Shown piece after piece: positions 9,427 to 18,510 of a DNA stretch of 60,442 bases. The notes below the pieces were generated by a model that saw only the letters and a list, made by a program, of their open reading frames with translations, was not told where the DNA came from and did no database searches. Numbering within the stretch: the stretch's first letter is position 1; every line of letters starts with the position of its first letter. This stretch comes from Pseudacidovorax sp. (GTDB lineage Bacteria > Pseudomonadota > Gammaproteobacteria > Burkholderiales > Burkholderiaceae_C): NCBI RefSeq assembly GCF_017991995.1, contig NZ_JAGOPN010000030.1:1-60442 (forward strand), written 5' to 3'. A program made the translations under genes and the position numbers.

Positions 9427-10281
9427 ATGTCCGACACCGCCACCGAACCGCTGCTGCCTTCCCTCGTGCGCCTGCCCGTACGCGTGCAGGGCGAGGCCGG
9501 GCTGCCGCCCGAAGGCGCGGCGCGCGAGGACGTCCTGGCGGCCGAGGTGCCGGTGGCGCTGGTCTTCAATGGCATTTCGCATGCGGTGATGATGGCCACG
9601 CCGCAGGACATCGAGGACTTCGCCCTGGGCTTCGCGCTGAGCGAAGGCATCCTCGACACGGCCGCGGACTGCCGCGGCATCGAGGCCGAGGCCATCGACG
9701 CGGTAGCTGCAGGTCTGCCCGAGGGCATGCCCGGCATCGAGGTGCGGCTGGAGATCTCCACGCGCGCCTTCGAGCGCCTGAAGGGCCGCCGTCGCAGCCT
9801 GGCGGGGCGCACCGGCTGCGGCGTGTGCGGCGTCGAGAGCTTCGCCGCGCTGGACCTCACGCCTGTGCCGCTGCCCCCGCCCGACTGGCTGCCGCAGGTG
9901 GATCTGGCCACCGTGCTGCGCGGCTTCGCGCAGATGCCGCCGCGCCAGTGCCTCAACGCCGAGGCCGGCGCCATCCATGCCGCCGCCTGGGCCGCGGTGG
10001 GCGGTACGGTGAGCGACGTGCTGGAGGACGTCGGGCGGCACAACGCGCTCGACAAGCTCATCGGCCGCCTGGCCCGCGAAGGCCGGCTGGGCACGCCGGG
10101 CTTCGTGCTGCTGTCCAGCCGCGGCAGCCACGAGTTGGTGCGCAAGTGCGCGCGGGTGGGCATCCATGCGATGGCCACCATCTCTGCGCCGACGGCCATG
10201 GGCGTCCAGGTGGCGCGCGCCAGCGGCGTGCGGCTGTGGGGGCTGTGCCGGGCGCCGCGCGGGGTGCTCTACACGCCCTGA
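9427..10281 (+). CDS. fdhD: Formate dehydrogenase accessory sulfurtransferase
   Basis: This 284-residue protein matches FdhD, which transfers sulfur to the bis-MGD molybdenum cofactor before its insertion into formate dehydrogenase. The sulfur-carrying CGVCG motif is at residues 131-135 (C131, C134), and the C-terminal half has the family segments GRHNALDKLIG and SRGSHELVRKC. The start at 9427 (MSDTATEP) was chosen over in-frame codons back to 9310, which encode unrelated residues. It is cut off from fdsGBAD by the dehydratase/transporter pair. It probably serves both formate dehydrogenases in this window. The 217 bases before it hold nothing I recognise. Confidence 0.93.
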   Translation: MSDTATEPLLPSLVRLPVRVQGEAGLPPEGAAREDVLAAEVPVALVFNGISHAVMMATPQDIEDFALGFALSEGILDTAADCRGIEAEAIDAVAAGLPEGMPGIEVRLEISTRAFERLKGRRRSLAGRTGCGVCGVESFAALDLTPVPLPPPDWLPQVDLATVLRGFAQMPPRQCLNAEAGAIHAAAWAAVGGTVSDVLEDVGRHNALDKLIGRLAREGRLGTPGFVLLSSRGSHELVRKCARVGIHAMATISAPTAMGVQVARASGVRLWGLCRAPRGVLYTP

Positions 10282-10416
10282 GGCGGCTTGGCCGCGGGCC
10301 CTGCGCCGGCTTGCTCGTTTTTCGCAGAAGCAGAGACGCAAAGCTTCTTTGTGCGTGGGGCGCGCACTGCCTAGATTCGTTCGTTTGGTCTCGCGGATGT
10401 ACCGGGGCCGCCGTCC

Positions 10417-11436
10417 ATGGATCAACGCATGATGCAGCCGCCCTTCCTTCCAAACCGTAGAAGCTTTCTTGCCGGCATGGGGGCGCTGGCCGGCAGTGCC
10501 GCCACAGGGCTGGCCGTGGCGGCCGAGTCCTGGGCCCCTGGGCCCCGGGTTGAGTTCCTGGTGCCGTCCGGGCCGGGTGCGGCACTGGATGCGGCGGCCC
10601 GCAAGCTGTCACGGCTGCTGGAGCAGCAGAACCTCAGCCCGCCGGTGGTCGTCTCCAACCGCTCCAGCGCGCATGGCATCGTGGTCCTTCAGGCGCTGCA
10701 GCAGGCCGAGCGCAATCCCAACGTGCTGGCCACGCTCAGCAGCTCCCTGGTCTACAGCGAGGCGCAGGGCGCGCTGCCGGTGCCCTACACCGAGTTCACG
10801 CCGCTGGCCACGCTGCTGACCGAATACGTCGTCGTGGCCGTGCGTGCCGATTCGCCGCTGCGCAGCGGCGGCGACCTGATCGCCCGGCTGCGCCAGGATC
10901 CGGCCGCGCTCAGCATCGGCATCGCCACCACCCTGGGCAACCACATCCACCTGGGCATCGCCCGGCCGCTCAAGGCAGGGCAGGTGGACGTGACCAGACT
11001 GCGGGTCATTCCCTTCAAGTCCTCCGCGGAGTCGCTCAACGCACTGCTGGGCGGGCATCTGGATGTGATCTCCGCCACCACGCCCAATGTGGTCGGCCAG
11101 CTCAAGGCCGGCGCCATCCGCCTGCTGGCCGTGGCCTCGCCACAGCGGCTGGGCGGGGTCTTCGCCGGGGTGCCGACCTGGCAGGAGCAGGGCATCGCCG
11201 CCGTCGGGCAGTCGGTGCAGGGCGTGATGGCGCCCAAGGGCATCAGCGCGGCGCAGCAGGCCTACTGGACCCGCGCCCTGCGCGAGGTCACGCGCACCGC
11301 CGACTGGACGGACTTCCTCGCGCTGAACCAGTGGCAGGACAACTTCCAGGGGCCGAAGGAGACCGCGGCCCAGCTGGCGACGGAATACCGCGAGGTGCGC
11401 GCCCTGCTGACGGAGCTGCGCCTCGTGCAGGCCTGA
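10417..11436 (+). CDS. Tripartite tricarboxylate transporter (Bug/TctC family) binding protein
   Basis: This 339-residue protein belongs to the Bug family of periplasmic solute-binding proteins that are abundant in Burkholderiales. A twin-arginine-type signal (NRRSFLAGMGALAGSAATG, with a hydrophobic stretch and a cut near AVAAES) is followed by the mature Bug domain with the typical opening VEFLVPSGPGAALDAAARKLS. The ligand cannot be told from sequence; many Bugs bind carboxylates. Starts at 10417, 10429 or 10432 are possible and differ by only a few residues. No TctA or TctB membrane genes are nearby. It sits 47 bases before a TauD-type dioxygenase and is probably co-transcribed with it. Confidence 0.82.
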   Translation: MDQRMMQPPFLPNRRSFLAGMGALAGSAATGLAVAAESWAPGPRVEFLVPSGPGAALDAAARKLSRLLEQQNLSPPVVVSNRSSAHGIVVLQALQQAERNPNVLATLSSSLVYSEAQGALPVPYTEFTPLATLLTEYVVVAVRADSPLRSGGDLIARLRQDPAALSIGIATTLGNHIHLGIARPLKAGQVDVTRLRVIPFKSSAESLNALLGGHLDVISATTPNVVGQLKAGAIRLLAVASPQRLGGVFAGVPTWQEQGIAAVGQSVQGVMAPKGISAAQQAYWTRALREVTRTADWTDFLALNQWQDNFQGPKETAAQLATEYREVRALLTELRLVQA

Positions 11437-11483
11437 CGGGCCGCGCCTGCCAGTCCACCCACCAACAACACCGGAGACCACCC

Positions 11484-12431
11484 ATGAGCGACCGCCCCCC
11501 TCTTCATCCCGACAGCGCCGTGCGCGTGCAGCCGCTGTCCGCCCACACCGGCGCGCAGATCCATGGCGTGGACCTGCGCGCCCCGCTGCCGCCGCAGGAT
11601 GTGGCCGCCATCCGCGCCGCACTGCACCAGTGGAAGGTGGTGTTCTTCCGCGACCAGCCGCTCAGCCATGAGCAGCACATCGCGCTGGCCCGGCAGTTCG
11701 GCGATCCGACCGTCGGGCATCCCGTCTTCGGCCACGTGGACGGCTATCCCGAGCTGTATTCGATCGCCAAGTACCGGCGCGCGAACAGCCACGAAGGCCA
11801 GCCCGAACTGCGCCCGTGGACGGGTTGGCACACCGACGTCACGGCCGCGCACAACCCGCCTGCGGCCTCGATCCTGCGTGGCGTGACGATCCCGCCCTAT
11901 GGCGGCGACACGCAGTGGACCAACCTGGTGGCGGCCTATCGTGCGCTGTCTGCGCCCATGCAGCGCTTCGTCGATGGCCTGCGCGGGCTGCACCGCTTCA
12001 GCCCGCCGGCCGGCGCCAATGCCTCGCCGGAGTACCTGGCGCTGGTGCAGAGCAAGACGCTGGTGAGCGAGCATCCGCTGGTGCGCGTGCACCCCGAGAC
12101 CGGTGAGCGGGCCCTGTTCGTCAGCCCCGGCTTCCTCAAGAGCGTGGTCGGCCTCACCCCGCGTGAGAGCCGCCAGCTGCTGGAGCTGCTGTGGGAGCAC
12201 ATCGTGCGGCCCGAATTTACCGTGCGCTTCAAGTGGGAGCCCGGCTCCATCGCCTTCTGGGACAACCGCGCCACCGCCCATGTGGCGCCCTTCGACATCT
12301 TCGACCTGGACTTCGACCGGCAGCTCTACCGCATCACGCTGGTGGGCGAGGTGCCTGTGGGCGTGGATGGGCAGCCGTCGACGGCGGTATCGGGCGATCC
12401 GCTGCTCGCGGCCCACGGCGCAGCGTACTGA
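11484..12431 (+). CDS. TauD/TfdA-family 2-oxoglutarate-dependent dioxygenase
   Basis: This 315-residue Fe(II)/2-oxoglutarate dioxygenase has the facial triad at H116 and D118 (WHTDVTA) and H266 (NRATAHVA). The conserved arginine for 2-oxoglutarate lies about 15 residues later in RQLYRITLVG. TauD relatives hydroxylate sulfonates, sulfate esters or aryloxy acids, and this sequence alone does not fix the substrate. A GGAGA site lies seven bases before the ATG at 11484; the frame remains open upstream, but that part overlaps the preceding gene. The partner upstream is a Bug-type binding protein, suggesting uptake and oxidation of the same organic compound. Confidence 0.86.
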   Translation: MSDRPPLHPDSAVRVQPLSAHTGAQIHGVDLRAPLPPQDVAAIRAALHQWKVVFFRDQPLSHEQHIALARQFGDPTVGHPVFGHVDGYPELYSIAKYRRANSHEGQPELRPWTGWHTDVTAAHNPPAASILRGVTIPPYGGDTQWTNLVAAYRALSAPMQRFVDGLRGLHRFSPPAGANASPEYLALVQSKTLVSEHPLVRVHPETGERALFVSPGFLKSVVGLTPRESRQLLELLWEHIVRPEFTVRFKWEPGSIAFWDNRATAHVAPFDIFDLDFDRQLYRITLVGEVPVGVDGQPSTAVSGDPLLAAHGAAY

Positions 12432-12691
12432 CGGCAAACACCCCCATGCCGCTTCGCGGCTCCCCCCTTCTCTTGCGCCTTCGGCTTGGAGGGGGGCGCA
12501 CCCGGCGGCCTGGCGAAGCCAGTTCCGCGGGTGCCCTGGCATGGCCTGCTCCGCGGCCGTTAGATTCCTGTCGCTGGGGCGGTTTCAAGCCATGCGGGCG
12601 GCGCACAGCGCCATGGAAAGCCGACTCGCGGCTGGCCCGACTTCGGCGTTGAGAGGACTCCGCGCAGACGTGGCGCGCGGCAGGCCTGGCC
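12432..12691. repeat. Gene-free stretch with C/G-rich hairpin repeat
   Basis: These 260 bases lie between two convergent genes and hold no credible gene. Near 12462-12498 a run of six C and a run of six G flank a short inner segment, so the RNA of either strand can fold into a strong hairpin. The sequence (TTGCGCCTTCGGCTTGGAGG) looks like the dispersed C/G-rich repeats seen between genes in Comamonadaceae. It may act as a two-way transcription barrier for the converging genes. Confidence 0.45.
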
Positions 12692-13744
12692 TCAGCCTTC
12701 GTTGAGCACCGCCTCGGCGGCGGCATCGATGTCTTGCGGCGCCAATGCGGTCACTTCCACTGAACGTCGCGTGGCCCAGGCATGGAAGTGCTTTGCCTGC
12801 GAGCGCTCGTAGTGCGGGTCGTAGTGCAGGGCCATCAGCTCGCCGAAGAGCAGCGGCAGCGCGCCCTCGCGGGCCCACTGCTGCCAGCGCTGCACCGTCT
12901 CCTTGCCCTGCATCTCCTTGAGCGCGCCCAGGCGCTCGGCCAGGGCCTCGCGGTCGTCGCCCAGGTAGGCATAGTCGGTGAGCAGGTAGGCGAGGCGCGC
13001 CTCGGGCGTGGCGCGGATCTCGATGCAGTCGGCCGCACGCATGCGCTCCACCAGTGGCTGCGGCACGGAAAGACGGCCGATGCGCGGGCTTTCGCCTTCC
13101 ACGTACAGCGGGCGTGAGGGATCGCAGGCTTCGAGCGCGGCGGCGATGCGGGTCTCGAACTGCTTCTGCGACGGCTGTGGCACACCCGGCCAGGCGCCCA
13201 GCAGCGAGCCCTTGTGGCAGGCCGCGGCCTCCAGGTCCAGCACCTGGGCGCCGCGTGCGGCCAGGGCCTGCAGTACGCGGGTCTTGGCGCTGCCGGTGGC
13301 GCCCACGATCACGCGCAGCTGCATCGCCGGCACCAGCTGGTCGATCTGCGTGACCACATGCTTGCGGAAGGACTTGTAGCCGCCGGCCAGCTGCTGCGCG
13401 TCCCAGCCCACCAGGCGCAGCCACTGCACCATGGAGCCGCTGCGCAGGCCGCCGCGCCAGCAGTAGACCAGCGGCCGCCACTTGATCGGCCGTTCGGCCA
13501 TGACCGGGCTCTGCAGGTGCCGCGCCAGATTGGCCGCCACCATCGCGCCGCCCACGCGGCGGGCCTCGAAGGCGCCCTGCTGGTGGTAGAGCGTGCCGAC
13601 GATGCGGCGCTCCTCGTCGTCGAGCACTGGGCAGTTGATGGCGCCGGGAATGTGGTCCAGCGCGAATTCGGAGGGGGAGCGTGCGTCGATGACGGTGTCG
13701 AAGGCGTGGCGGTCTTCCGGGCGGACGGGACGGGGCTGGCTCAT
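12692..13744 (-). CDS. mnmH: tRNA 2-selenouridine synthase
   Basis: This 350-residue protein (also called SelU or YbbB) replaces sulfur with selenium in the wobble uridine of tRNA-Glu, -Gln and -Lys, using selenophosphate. The N-terminal rhodanese domain (residues ~15-130) carries the catalytic C95 in VYCWRGG. The following P-loop domain has GATGSAKT at residues 148-155. Both domains are complete and the length matches the family. It needs the selenophosphate made by SelD, encoded 3.7 kb away. It lies 115 bases downstream of the selenate-type transporter operon and in the same direction, so it may be its last gene. Confidence 0.94.
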   Translation of the reverse strand: MSQPRPVRPEDRHAFDTVIDARSPSEFALDHIPGAINCPVLDDEERRIVGTLYHQQGAFEARRVGGAMVAANLARHLQSPVMAERPIKWRPLVYCWRGGLRSGSMVQWLRLVGWDAQQLAGGYKSFRKHVVTQIDQLVPAMQLRVIVGATGSAKTRVLQALAARGAQVLDLEAAACHKGSLLGAWPGVPQPSQKQFETRIAAALEACDPSRPLYVEGESPRIGRLSVPQPLVERMRAADCIEIRATPEARLAYLLTDYAYLGDDREALAERLGALKEMQGKETVQRWQQWAREGALPLLFGELMALHYDPHYERSQAKHFHAWATRRSVEVTALAPQDIDAAAEAVLNEG

Positions 13745-13859
13745 GGGGCGCGATTGTCGGCGGGCGTCTCAGTGCTGCGGCGCCAAGGGGGATCGGCCAT
13801 GAGCCGGTCCCGCCAGCGTTGGTCTGGACGGCTGCCGGCGCAGCGCGGCCGTCGTCACT

Positions 13860-14663
13860 TCAGGCGCCCCAGCGCCGCCGCACCCAGCCGCTGGCGCCGT
13901 CCACCCCCGCCACCAGCGCGAACATGCCCAGCAGCACCGTCATCGACTGCGCCTGCTGGAAGATCGACAGGTGGAAGTACAGCATCTGCCCCAGCCCGCC
14001 GCCGCCCACGAAGCCGAGCACGGCGGCCATGCGGATGTTCATCTCCCAGCGGTAGAGGCTGTAGGCCAGCCACTGCGGGGCCACCAGCGGCAGGCTGGCG
14101 TAGCCGAAGGCGGCGATGCGGCCGGCGCCGGCCTCGCGCAGGGCGCGTTCGGGCGCGGGCGGCGCGTTCTCCAGCGCCTCGGCGAACAGCCGGCCCAGCA
14201 CGCCGGTGGTGTGCAGCGCCAGCGCCAGCGCGCCGGCGAAGGGGCCGATGCCAGCGGCCAGCACCATCAGCGCGGCCCACACCAACTCGGGCACGCTGCG
14301 CAGCAGGTTGAGCACGAAGCGCGCGGCCTGCTGCGCCGGCCAGCCTGCGCGACCGGATGCGGGCAGCGCCAGCATCGCCCCGGCGATCACGGCCAGCACG
14401 GTGCCCAGCGCCGACACGGCCAGCGTCTGCAGCGCGCCATGGGCGGTGCGCGCCAGGAAGTCGGGCGACAGGTCGGGCGGGAAGAACTCGGCGACGAAGC
14501 GGCCCATGTGGCCCATCGATTCGGCCGAGACCAGCGCCGACAGGTCCAGCCCCAGCCAGACGAAGCTGGCGACGATGGCGGCCAGCACGGACAAAAGCAC
14601 GCCGCGGCAACGCCAGCAGGGCGCGGGGCGCGGGGGCAGGGTCTTGGCGACATTGCCGTTCAT
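13860..14663 (-). CDS. PhnE-like ABC transporter permease, putative selenate importer
   Basis: This 267-residue inner-membrane permease has about six hydrophobic segments and the coupling-loop pattern of PhnE-type permeases (RSVPELVWAAL, then EALENAPPAPERALREAGAG). It starts at 14663 (MNGNVAKT), overlapping the stop of the upstream permease by four bases (ATGA). It is the second of two permeases in a four-gene PhnD-PhnC-PhnE-PhnE-like operon. PhnE relatives import phosphonate or phosphite, but the binding protein and the selenium genes on both sides make selenate or selenite the likelier substrate. That substrate is inferred from context. Confidence 0.8.
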   Translation of the reverse strand: MNGNVAKTLPPRPAPCWRCRGVLLSVLAAIVASFVWLGLDLSALVSAESMGHMGRFVAEFFPPDLSPDFLARTAHGALQTLAVSALGTVLAVIAGAMLALPASGRAGWPAQQAARFVLNLLRSVPELVWAALMVLAAGIGPFAGALALALHTTGVLGRLFAEALENAPPAPERALREAGAGRIAAFGYASLPLVAPQWLAYSLYRWEMNIRMAAVLGFVGGGGLGQMLYFHLSIFQQAQSMTVLLGMFALVAGVDGASGWVRRRWGA

Positions 14664-15520
14664 GCCAGCAGCTTCCGCAACCCATTCGACAGCGCATCCG
14701 CGAGCAGCACCAGCGCCAGGAAGACCAGCAGGATGCTGCAGGCCTCGCCGCCGTTGAGCATCTTCATCGACTGGTCCATCAGCTGGCCCAGGCCGCCGGC
14801 GCCGACGAAACCCATGACCACCGAGGCGCGCACCGCGCATTCCCAGCGGTAGACGGTGTACGAGGCTAGCTCCTGCGCCGCGTTGGGCAGCAGGCCGTAG
14901 GCCAGGGCGGCGATGCGGCTGCTGCCCGATTCGAGCAGCGCCTGGGCCGGCCGGTTGTCCACCGACTCCAGGATCTCGGCATACACCTTGCCCAGCATGC
15001 CGCCGTAGGTGACGGCCAGGGCCAGCACGCCGGCCGCCGGGCCCAGGCCCAGCGCGCGCACGAAAAGCAGCGCCCACACGATCTCGGGAATGGCGCGCAG
15101 GCCCATCAGCAGCAGCCGCGCCGTGCGGCGCACGATGCCACCGCGCAGCCGGCCCGGACCGGGGCCGAGGCGCGACACCGACAGCGCCCGCGTGGCAGCG
15201 AAGGCCAGCGGCACCGCGATCACAAAGGCCAGCGTGGTGCCGGCCGTGGCCATGGCCAGCGTCTCCAGCGTGGCGCGGCCGAGCAGGGCCAGGAAGTCGG
15301 GGGCCAGCGAGGGCGGCCAGAAGGCGGCGAGGAAGCCGCCGATCACGGCCAGGTTGCCGCTGGTCAGCAACTGCCAGGGCTGGAATTCGGAGAGCTGCAG
15401 CACCGGCCAGGCGATGGCGAGGGCCGCCAGTGCGCCGACCAGGCGGCGGCGTGCAGCCGGGTCGCGCAGCGGTGGTGCGTCCGACGGGGCCTGCGCAGCA
15501 GTCAGCGTGCGACTGGGCAT
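14660..15520 (-). CDS. PhnE-like ABC transporter permease, putative selenate importer
   Basis: This 286-residue permease has the same architecture as the next gene downstream, to which it is clearly related (shared RAIPEIVWALLFVRALGLGP and EILESVDNRPAQALLESGSS-type segments). The two probably form a heterodimeric membrane channel. An N-terminal cytoplasmic stretch of ~25 residues precedes the first membrane helix near residue 28. It is separated from the ATP-binding gene by 111 bases and overlaps the second permease by four bases. The role in selenium oxyanion uptake is inferred from context. Confidence 0.8.
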   Translation of the reverse strand: MPSRTLTAAQAPSDAPPLRDPAARRRLVGALAALAIAWPVLQLSEFQPWQLLTSGNLAVIGGFLAAFWPPSLAPDFLALLGRATLETLAMATAGTTLAFVIAVPLAFAATRALSVSRLGPGPGRLRGGIVRRTARLLLMGLRAIPEIVWALLFVRALGLGPAAGVLALAVTYGGMLGKVYAEILESVDNRPAQALLESGSSRIAALAYGLLPNAAQELASYTVYRWECAVRASVVMGFVGAGGLGQLMDQSMKMLNGGEACSILLVFLALVLLADALSNGLRKLLA

Positions 15521-15595
15521 TGGCGTTCCGAGCGGAAAAAGGTGGGCTGCGGCGTCATCGGAAGTCGGCGCGTATGCCGGTGGAACGCGGGGCCA

Positions 15596-15664
15596 TCGGC
15601 CACCCGAAGGCAGGAAAGGCGGGCCGCCCGATCATCGGCAGCCCGAAGGAATGAAGGCCGCGGC
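15596..15664. repeat. Imperfect ~30-bp direct repeat at the 3' end of the ATP-binding gene
   Basis: Two related segments beginning ATCGGCCACCCGAAGG (near 15597) and ATCGGCAGCCCGAAGG (near 15635) follow each other with a short spacer. The second copy covers the stop codon of the PhnC-like gene, so the last few residues of that protein (IPSGCR) are encoded by repeat sequence. Its meaning is unknown; it could be a small duplication. Confidence 0.4.
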
Positions 15665-16453
15665 CGGCGGCATCACCGCCGTTGCCGTGGCCTCGTCGGC
15701 GGCAGGCAGGCCGCCTTCCGCGGCATACAGCGCGCCCAGCCGCTCCGGCGTGACCTCGGCCGCCGGCAGATCGAACAGCACGCGCCCGGCCTGCAGGCCC
15801 ACCACGCGCGGGAACCAGCGCAGCGCCAGGTCCACCGCATGCAGCGAGGCGCACAGCGTCGCGCCGGTGGCCTCGCTCTGGGCGGCCAGCGCGCGCAGCG
15901 TGGTGTCGGCCAGCGTGGGGTCGAGGGCGGAGACGGGCTCGTCGGCCAGCAGCAGGTCGGGCCGCTGGTAGAGCACGCGCGCCACCGCCACGCGCTGGAA
16001 CTGCCCGCCGGAGAGCCGGTCGCAGCGCTCGAAGAGTCGGTCCTCGATGCCCACCTGTGCCAGTGCGGCATGCGCGCCCTGCAGGTCGCCGGGCCGCAGC
16101 AGCGAGCCCAGCGCGTGCAGCGTGGACCACTGACCCAGCCGGCCCGAGAGCACCGCCGTCACGGCCCGCAGACGCGGCGCGATGGGCGGCTGCTGGTGCA
16201 CGGTGCCGATGCGCGCGCGCAGGGCGCGCAGGCGCCGCGCGTCGGCTTGCCAGGGTGCCTGGTCCAGCAGCGTGACGTGGCCTTCGCTCGGCCGCAGCGC
16301 CGCACCCAGGATGCGCAGCAGCGTGGTCTTGCCTGCGCCCGAGGGGCCGATGAAGGCGATGCGCTCGCCCGGCCGCGCGGCCAGCGTCACGCCTTCGAGC
16401 GCCCGCTGTCCGTTGGGATGGACCAGGCCCACGCCTTCCAGTGCAAAGCTCAC
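15632..16453 (-). CDS. PhnC-like ABC transporter ATP-binding protein, putative selenate importer
   Basis: This 273-residue ATPase powers the importer. Walker A is GPSGAGKTT near residue 38, the ABC signature is [13 protein letters not shown] and Walker B is [13 protein letters not shown]. It is a single-domain protein of usual PhnC length with a C-terminal extension of about 30 residues of low complexity. It lies 21 bases after the binding-protein gene and 111 bases before the permeases in the same direction. Confidence 0.85.
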   Translation of the reverse strand: MSFALEGVGLVHPNGQRALEGVTLAARPGERIAFIGPSGAGKTTLLRILGAALRPSEGHVTLLDQAPWQADARRLRALRARIGTVHQQPPIAPRLRAVTAVLSGRLGQWSTLHALGSLLRPGDLQGAHAALAQVGIEDRLFERCDRLSGGQFQRVAVARVLYQRPDLLLADEPVSALDPTLADTTLRALAAQSEATGATLCASLHAVDLALRWFPRVVGLQAGRVLFDLPAAEVTPERLGALYAAEGGLPAADEATATAVMPPAAAFIPSGCR

Positions 16454-16474
16454 GCTGCGCCTTTCAGGGGGGAC

Positions 16475-17341
16475 TTACTTGATCAGGCCGGCCGACTTGC
16501 CGGCGGCCTCGATGCCGTCGTAGTTGGACGACTGCGTGGGCACGAACTTGCTGGCGCGCTGCAGCTGCATGATCTCCTTGTGCTCGGGCTTGGCCGGGTC
16601 GAGCTGCAGGAAGGCGTCGGTCAGCTTCTTGGTCAGCGCCGGGTCCAGGCCGGGGCGCACCGTCCAGTTGTAGTCGAAGTAGGGCGGCGTGGTGGCCAGC
16701 ACGCGCACCTTGGCGGCGTTGGGGTTCTTGGCCTCGACCAGCTTGTCCCACACCGAGGCGTTGAGCACGCCGGCCTCGGCCCGGCCCGCGGCCACGAAGG
16801 CCACGGTGGCGTCGTGCGCGCCGGAGTAGGCGACGGTCTTGAAGTCCTTCTCGGGGTTGATGCCGTCCTTCAGCAGGAAGAAGCGCGGCATCAGGCTGCC
16901 CGAGGTGGAGGAGGGCGCGCCGAAGGCGAAGGTCTTGCCCTTGAGGTCGGCCAGGGTCTTGGCGGTGCTGTCGGCCGGCACGATGAACTTGCTGGTGAAG
17001 GCCTCGTCCTCGGCGCGCTGCACGATGGGCCTGGCACCGCCGTTGGTGCGGATCTTGGCCTGCACGTAGGTGAAGCCGCCCAGCCAGGCCAGGTCGATCT
17101 TGTTGGTGGCCAGGCCCTCGACCACGGCGGCGTAGTCGGTCACGGGCGTGAACTGCACGTTCATGCCGGTCTGCTGCTTGAGGTATTCGCCCAGCGGGGC
17201 GAACTTGCGCTGCAGCTCCGTGGGCGCTTCGTCGGGAATGGCGGACACGCGCAGGGTGCCGGTCTGGGCATGGGCCGGGAGCGTGGCGACGGCGGCGGTG
17301 GCGAGCAGGGCGGCCAGGGTGGCGCGGCGAGAGAAGGTCAT
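16475..17341 (-). CDS. PhnD-like periplasmic binding protein, putative selenate ABC transporter
   Basis: This 288-residue secreted protein has a signal peptide (MTFSRRATLAALLATAAVA, cut after AHA) and a type-2 periplasmic-binding fold (VSAIPDEAPTELQRKFAPLG, LAWLGGFTYVQA, AFGAPSSTSGSLMPRF). It resembles the phosphonate-binding protein PhnD, and more closely the group annotated in public databases as putative selenate ABC transporter binding protein. The latter is supported here by divergent selD on one side and mnmH on the other. The ATG at 17341 is the start of the signal peptide; the open frame extends further but is not conserved-looking. A 98-base divergent promoter region is shared with selD. 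Confidence 0.8.
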   Translation of the reverse strand: MTFSRRATLAALLATAAVATLPAHAQTGTLRVSAIPDEAPTELQRKFAPLGEYLKQQTGMNVQFTPVTDYAAVVEGLATNKIDLAWLGGFTYVQAKIRTNGGARPIVQRAEDEAFTSKFIVPADSTAKTLADLKGKTFAFGAPSSTSGSLMPRFFLLKDGINPEKDFKTVAYSGAHDATVAFVAAGRAEAGVLNASVWDKLVEAKNPNAAKVRVLATTPPYFDYNWTVRPGLDPALTKKLTDAFLQLDPAKPEHKEIMQLQRASKFVPTQSSNYDGIEAAGKSAGLIK

Positions 17342-17439
17342 GGTATTGGCCTCGTTGAAAAGACAGGATGGCAAGGGCAGGAATGGGGGCGCTTCGATAA
17401 TCCGACGCTTACCCAATCCGCCTTCAGGAGAACACTGCG

Positions 17440-18510
17440 ATGCAGCAGCAGCGACCGATGAACCCGCTGGCGCCGATGCGCCTGACCAGCTTCTCGCACG
17501 GCGGCGGCTGCGGCTGCAAGATCGCACCGGGCGTGCTCAGCGAGATCCTGCGCAGCAGTGGCGCTGGCCTGATTCCGCCGGAACTGATGGTGGGCATCGA
17601 GACGGCCGACGATGCAGCGGTCTATCGCCTGAACGACGAGCAGGCGCTGGTGGCGACCACCGATTTTTTCATGCCGATCGTGGACGACCCCTACGAGTTC
17701 GGCCGCATCGCCGCAACCAATGCGATCAGCGACGTGTACGCGATGGGCGGCAAGCCGATCCTGGCGCTGGCGCTGGTGGCGATGCCGGTGAACCAGTTGC
17801 CCGTCGAAGTGATCGGCGACATCGTGCGCGGCGGGCAGGACGTGTGCCGTGCGGCGGGCATTCCGATCGCGGGCGGCCACACCATCGATTCGGTGGAGCC
17901 GATCTACGGCCTGGTGGCGCTGGGGCTGGTGCACCCGGACCGCGTGCGGCGCAATGCCGATGCGCGGCCGGGCGATGTGCTGGTGCTGGGCAAGCCGCTG
18001 GGCGTGGGCGTGCTGTCGGCGGCGCTCAAGAAGGAGAAGCTGCCGGAGTCGGGCTACCGGCAGCTGATCGCCAACACGACGAAGCTCAACACGCCGGGGC
18101 CGAAGCTGGCGGCGTTGGACGGCGTGCATGCGATCACCGACGTGACGGGCTTCGGTCTGGCCGGCCATGGGCTGGAGCTGGCGCGGGGCGCGGGGCTGCG
18201 GGTGGTGATCGAGTGGCCGCGCGTGCCGCTGCTGGAGGGCGTGGCGGCGATGGCGGCCGATGGCTTCGTGACGGGGGCGTCGGGGCGCAACTGGGCGGGC
18301 TATGGGGCCTCGGTGTCCTTGTCCGCTGGGCTGCCTGAGGTTGCACAGGCCCTGGTGACCGATCCGCAGACGGCGGGTGGGCTGCTGGTGAGTTGCGCGC
18401 CGGAGGCGGTCGATGCGGTGCTGGGCGTGTTCCGCGAGGAGGGCTTCGAGTCGGCGGCTGTGATCGGTCGTTGCGAGGCGGGTTCCGCGGGATTGGCGGT
18501 CGAAGGCTGA
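17440..18510 (+). CDS. selD: Selenide, water dikinase (selenophosphate synthase)
   Basis: This 356-residue enzyme makes selenophosphate from selenide and ATP, the selenium donor for both SelA and MnmH. The N-terminal glycine-rich catalytic loop GGGCGCK carries C24 and K27, equivalent to the essential Cys and Lys of E. coli SelD (the catalytic residue is Cys, not Sec). The ATP-binding segments TTDFFMPIVDDPYEFG and ATNAISDVYAMGG are intact. A CAGGAGA site precedes the ATG by eight bases. It is transcribed away from the transporter operon and towards selC. Confidence 0.95.
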   Translation: MQQQRPMNPLAPMRLTSFSHGGGCGCKIAPGVLSEILRSSGAGLIPPELMVGIETADDAAVYRLNDEQALVATTDFFMPIVDDPYEFGRIAATNAISDVYAMGGKPILALALVAMPVNQLPVEVIGDIVRGGQDVCRAAGIPIAGGHTIDSVEPIYGLVALGLVHPDRVRRNADARPGDVLVLGKPLGVGVLSAALKKEKLPESGYRQLIANTTKLNTPGPKLAALDGVHAITDVTGFGLAGHGLELARGAGLRVVIEWPRVPLLEGVAAMAADGFVTGASGRNWAGYGASVSLSAGLPEVAQALVTDPQTAGGLLVSCAPEAVDAVLGVFREEGFESAAVIGRCEAGSAGLAVEG

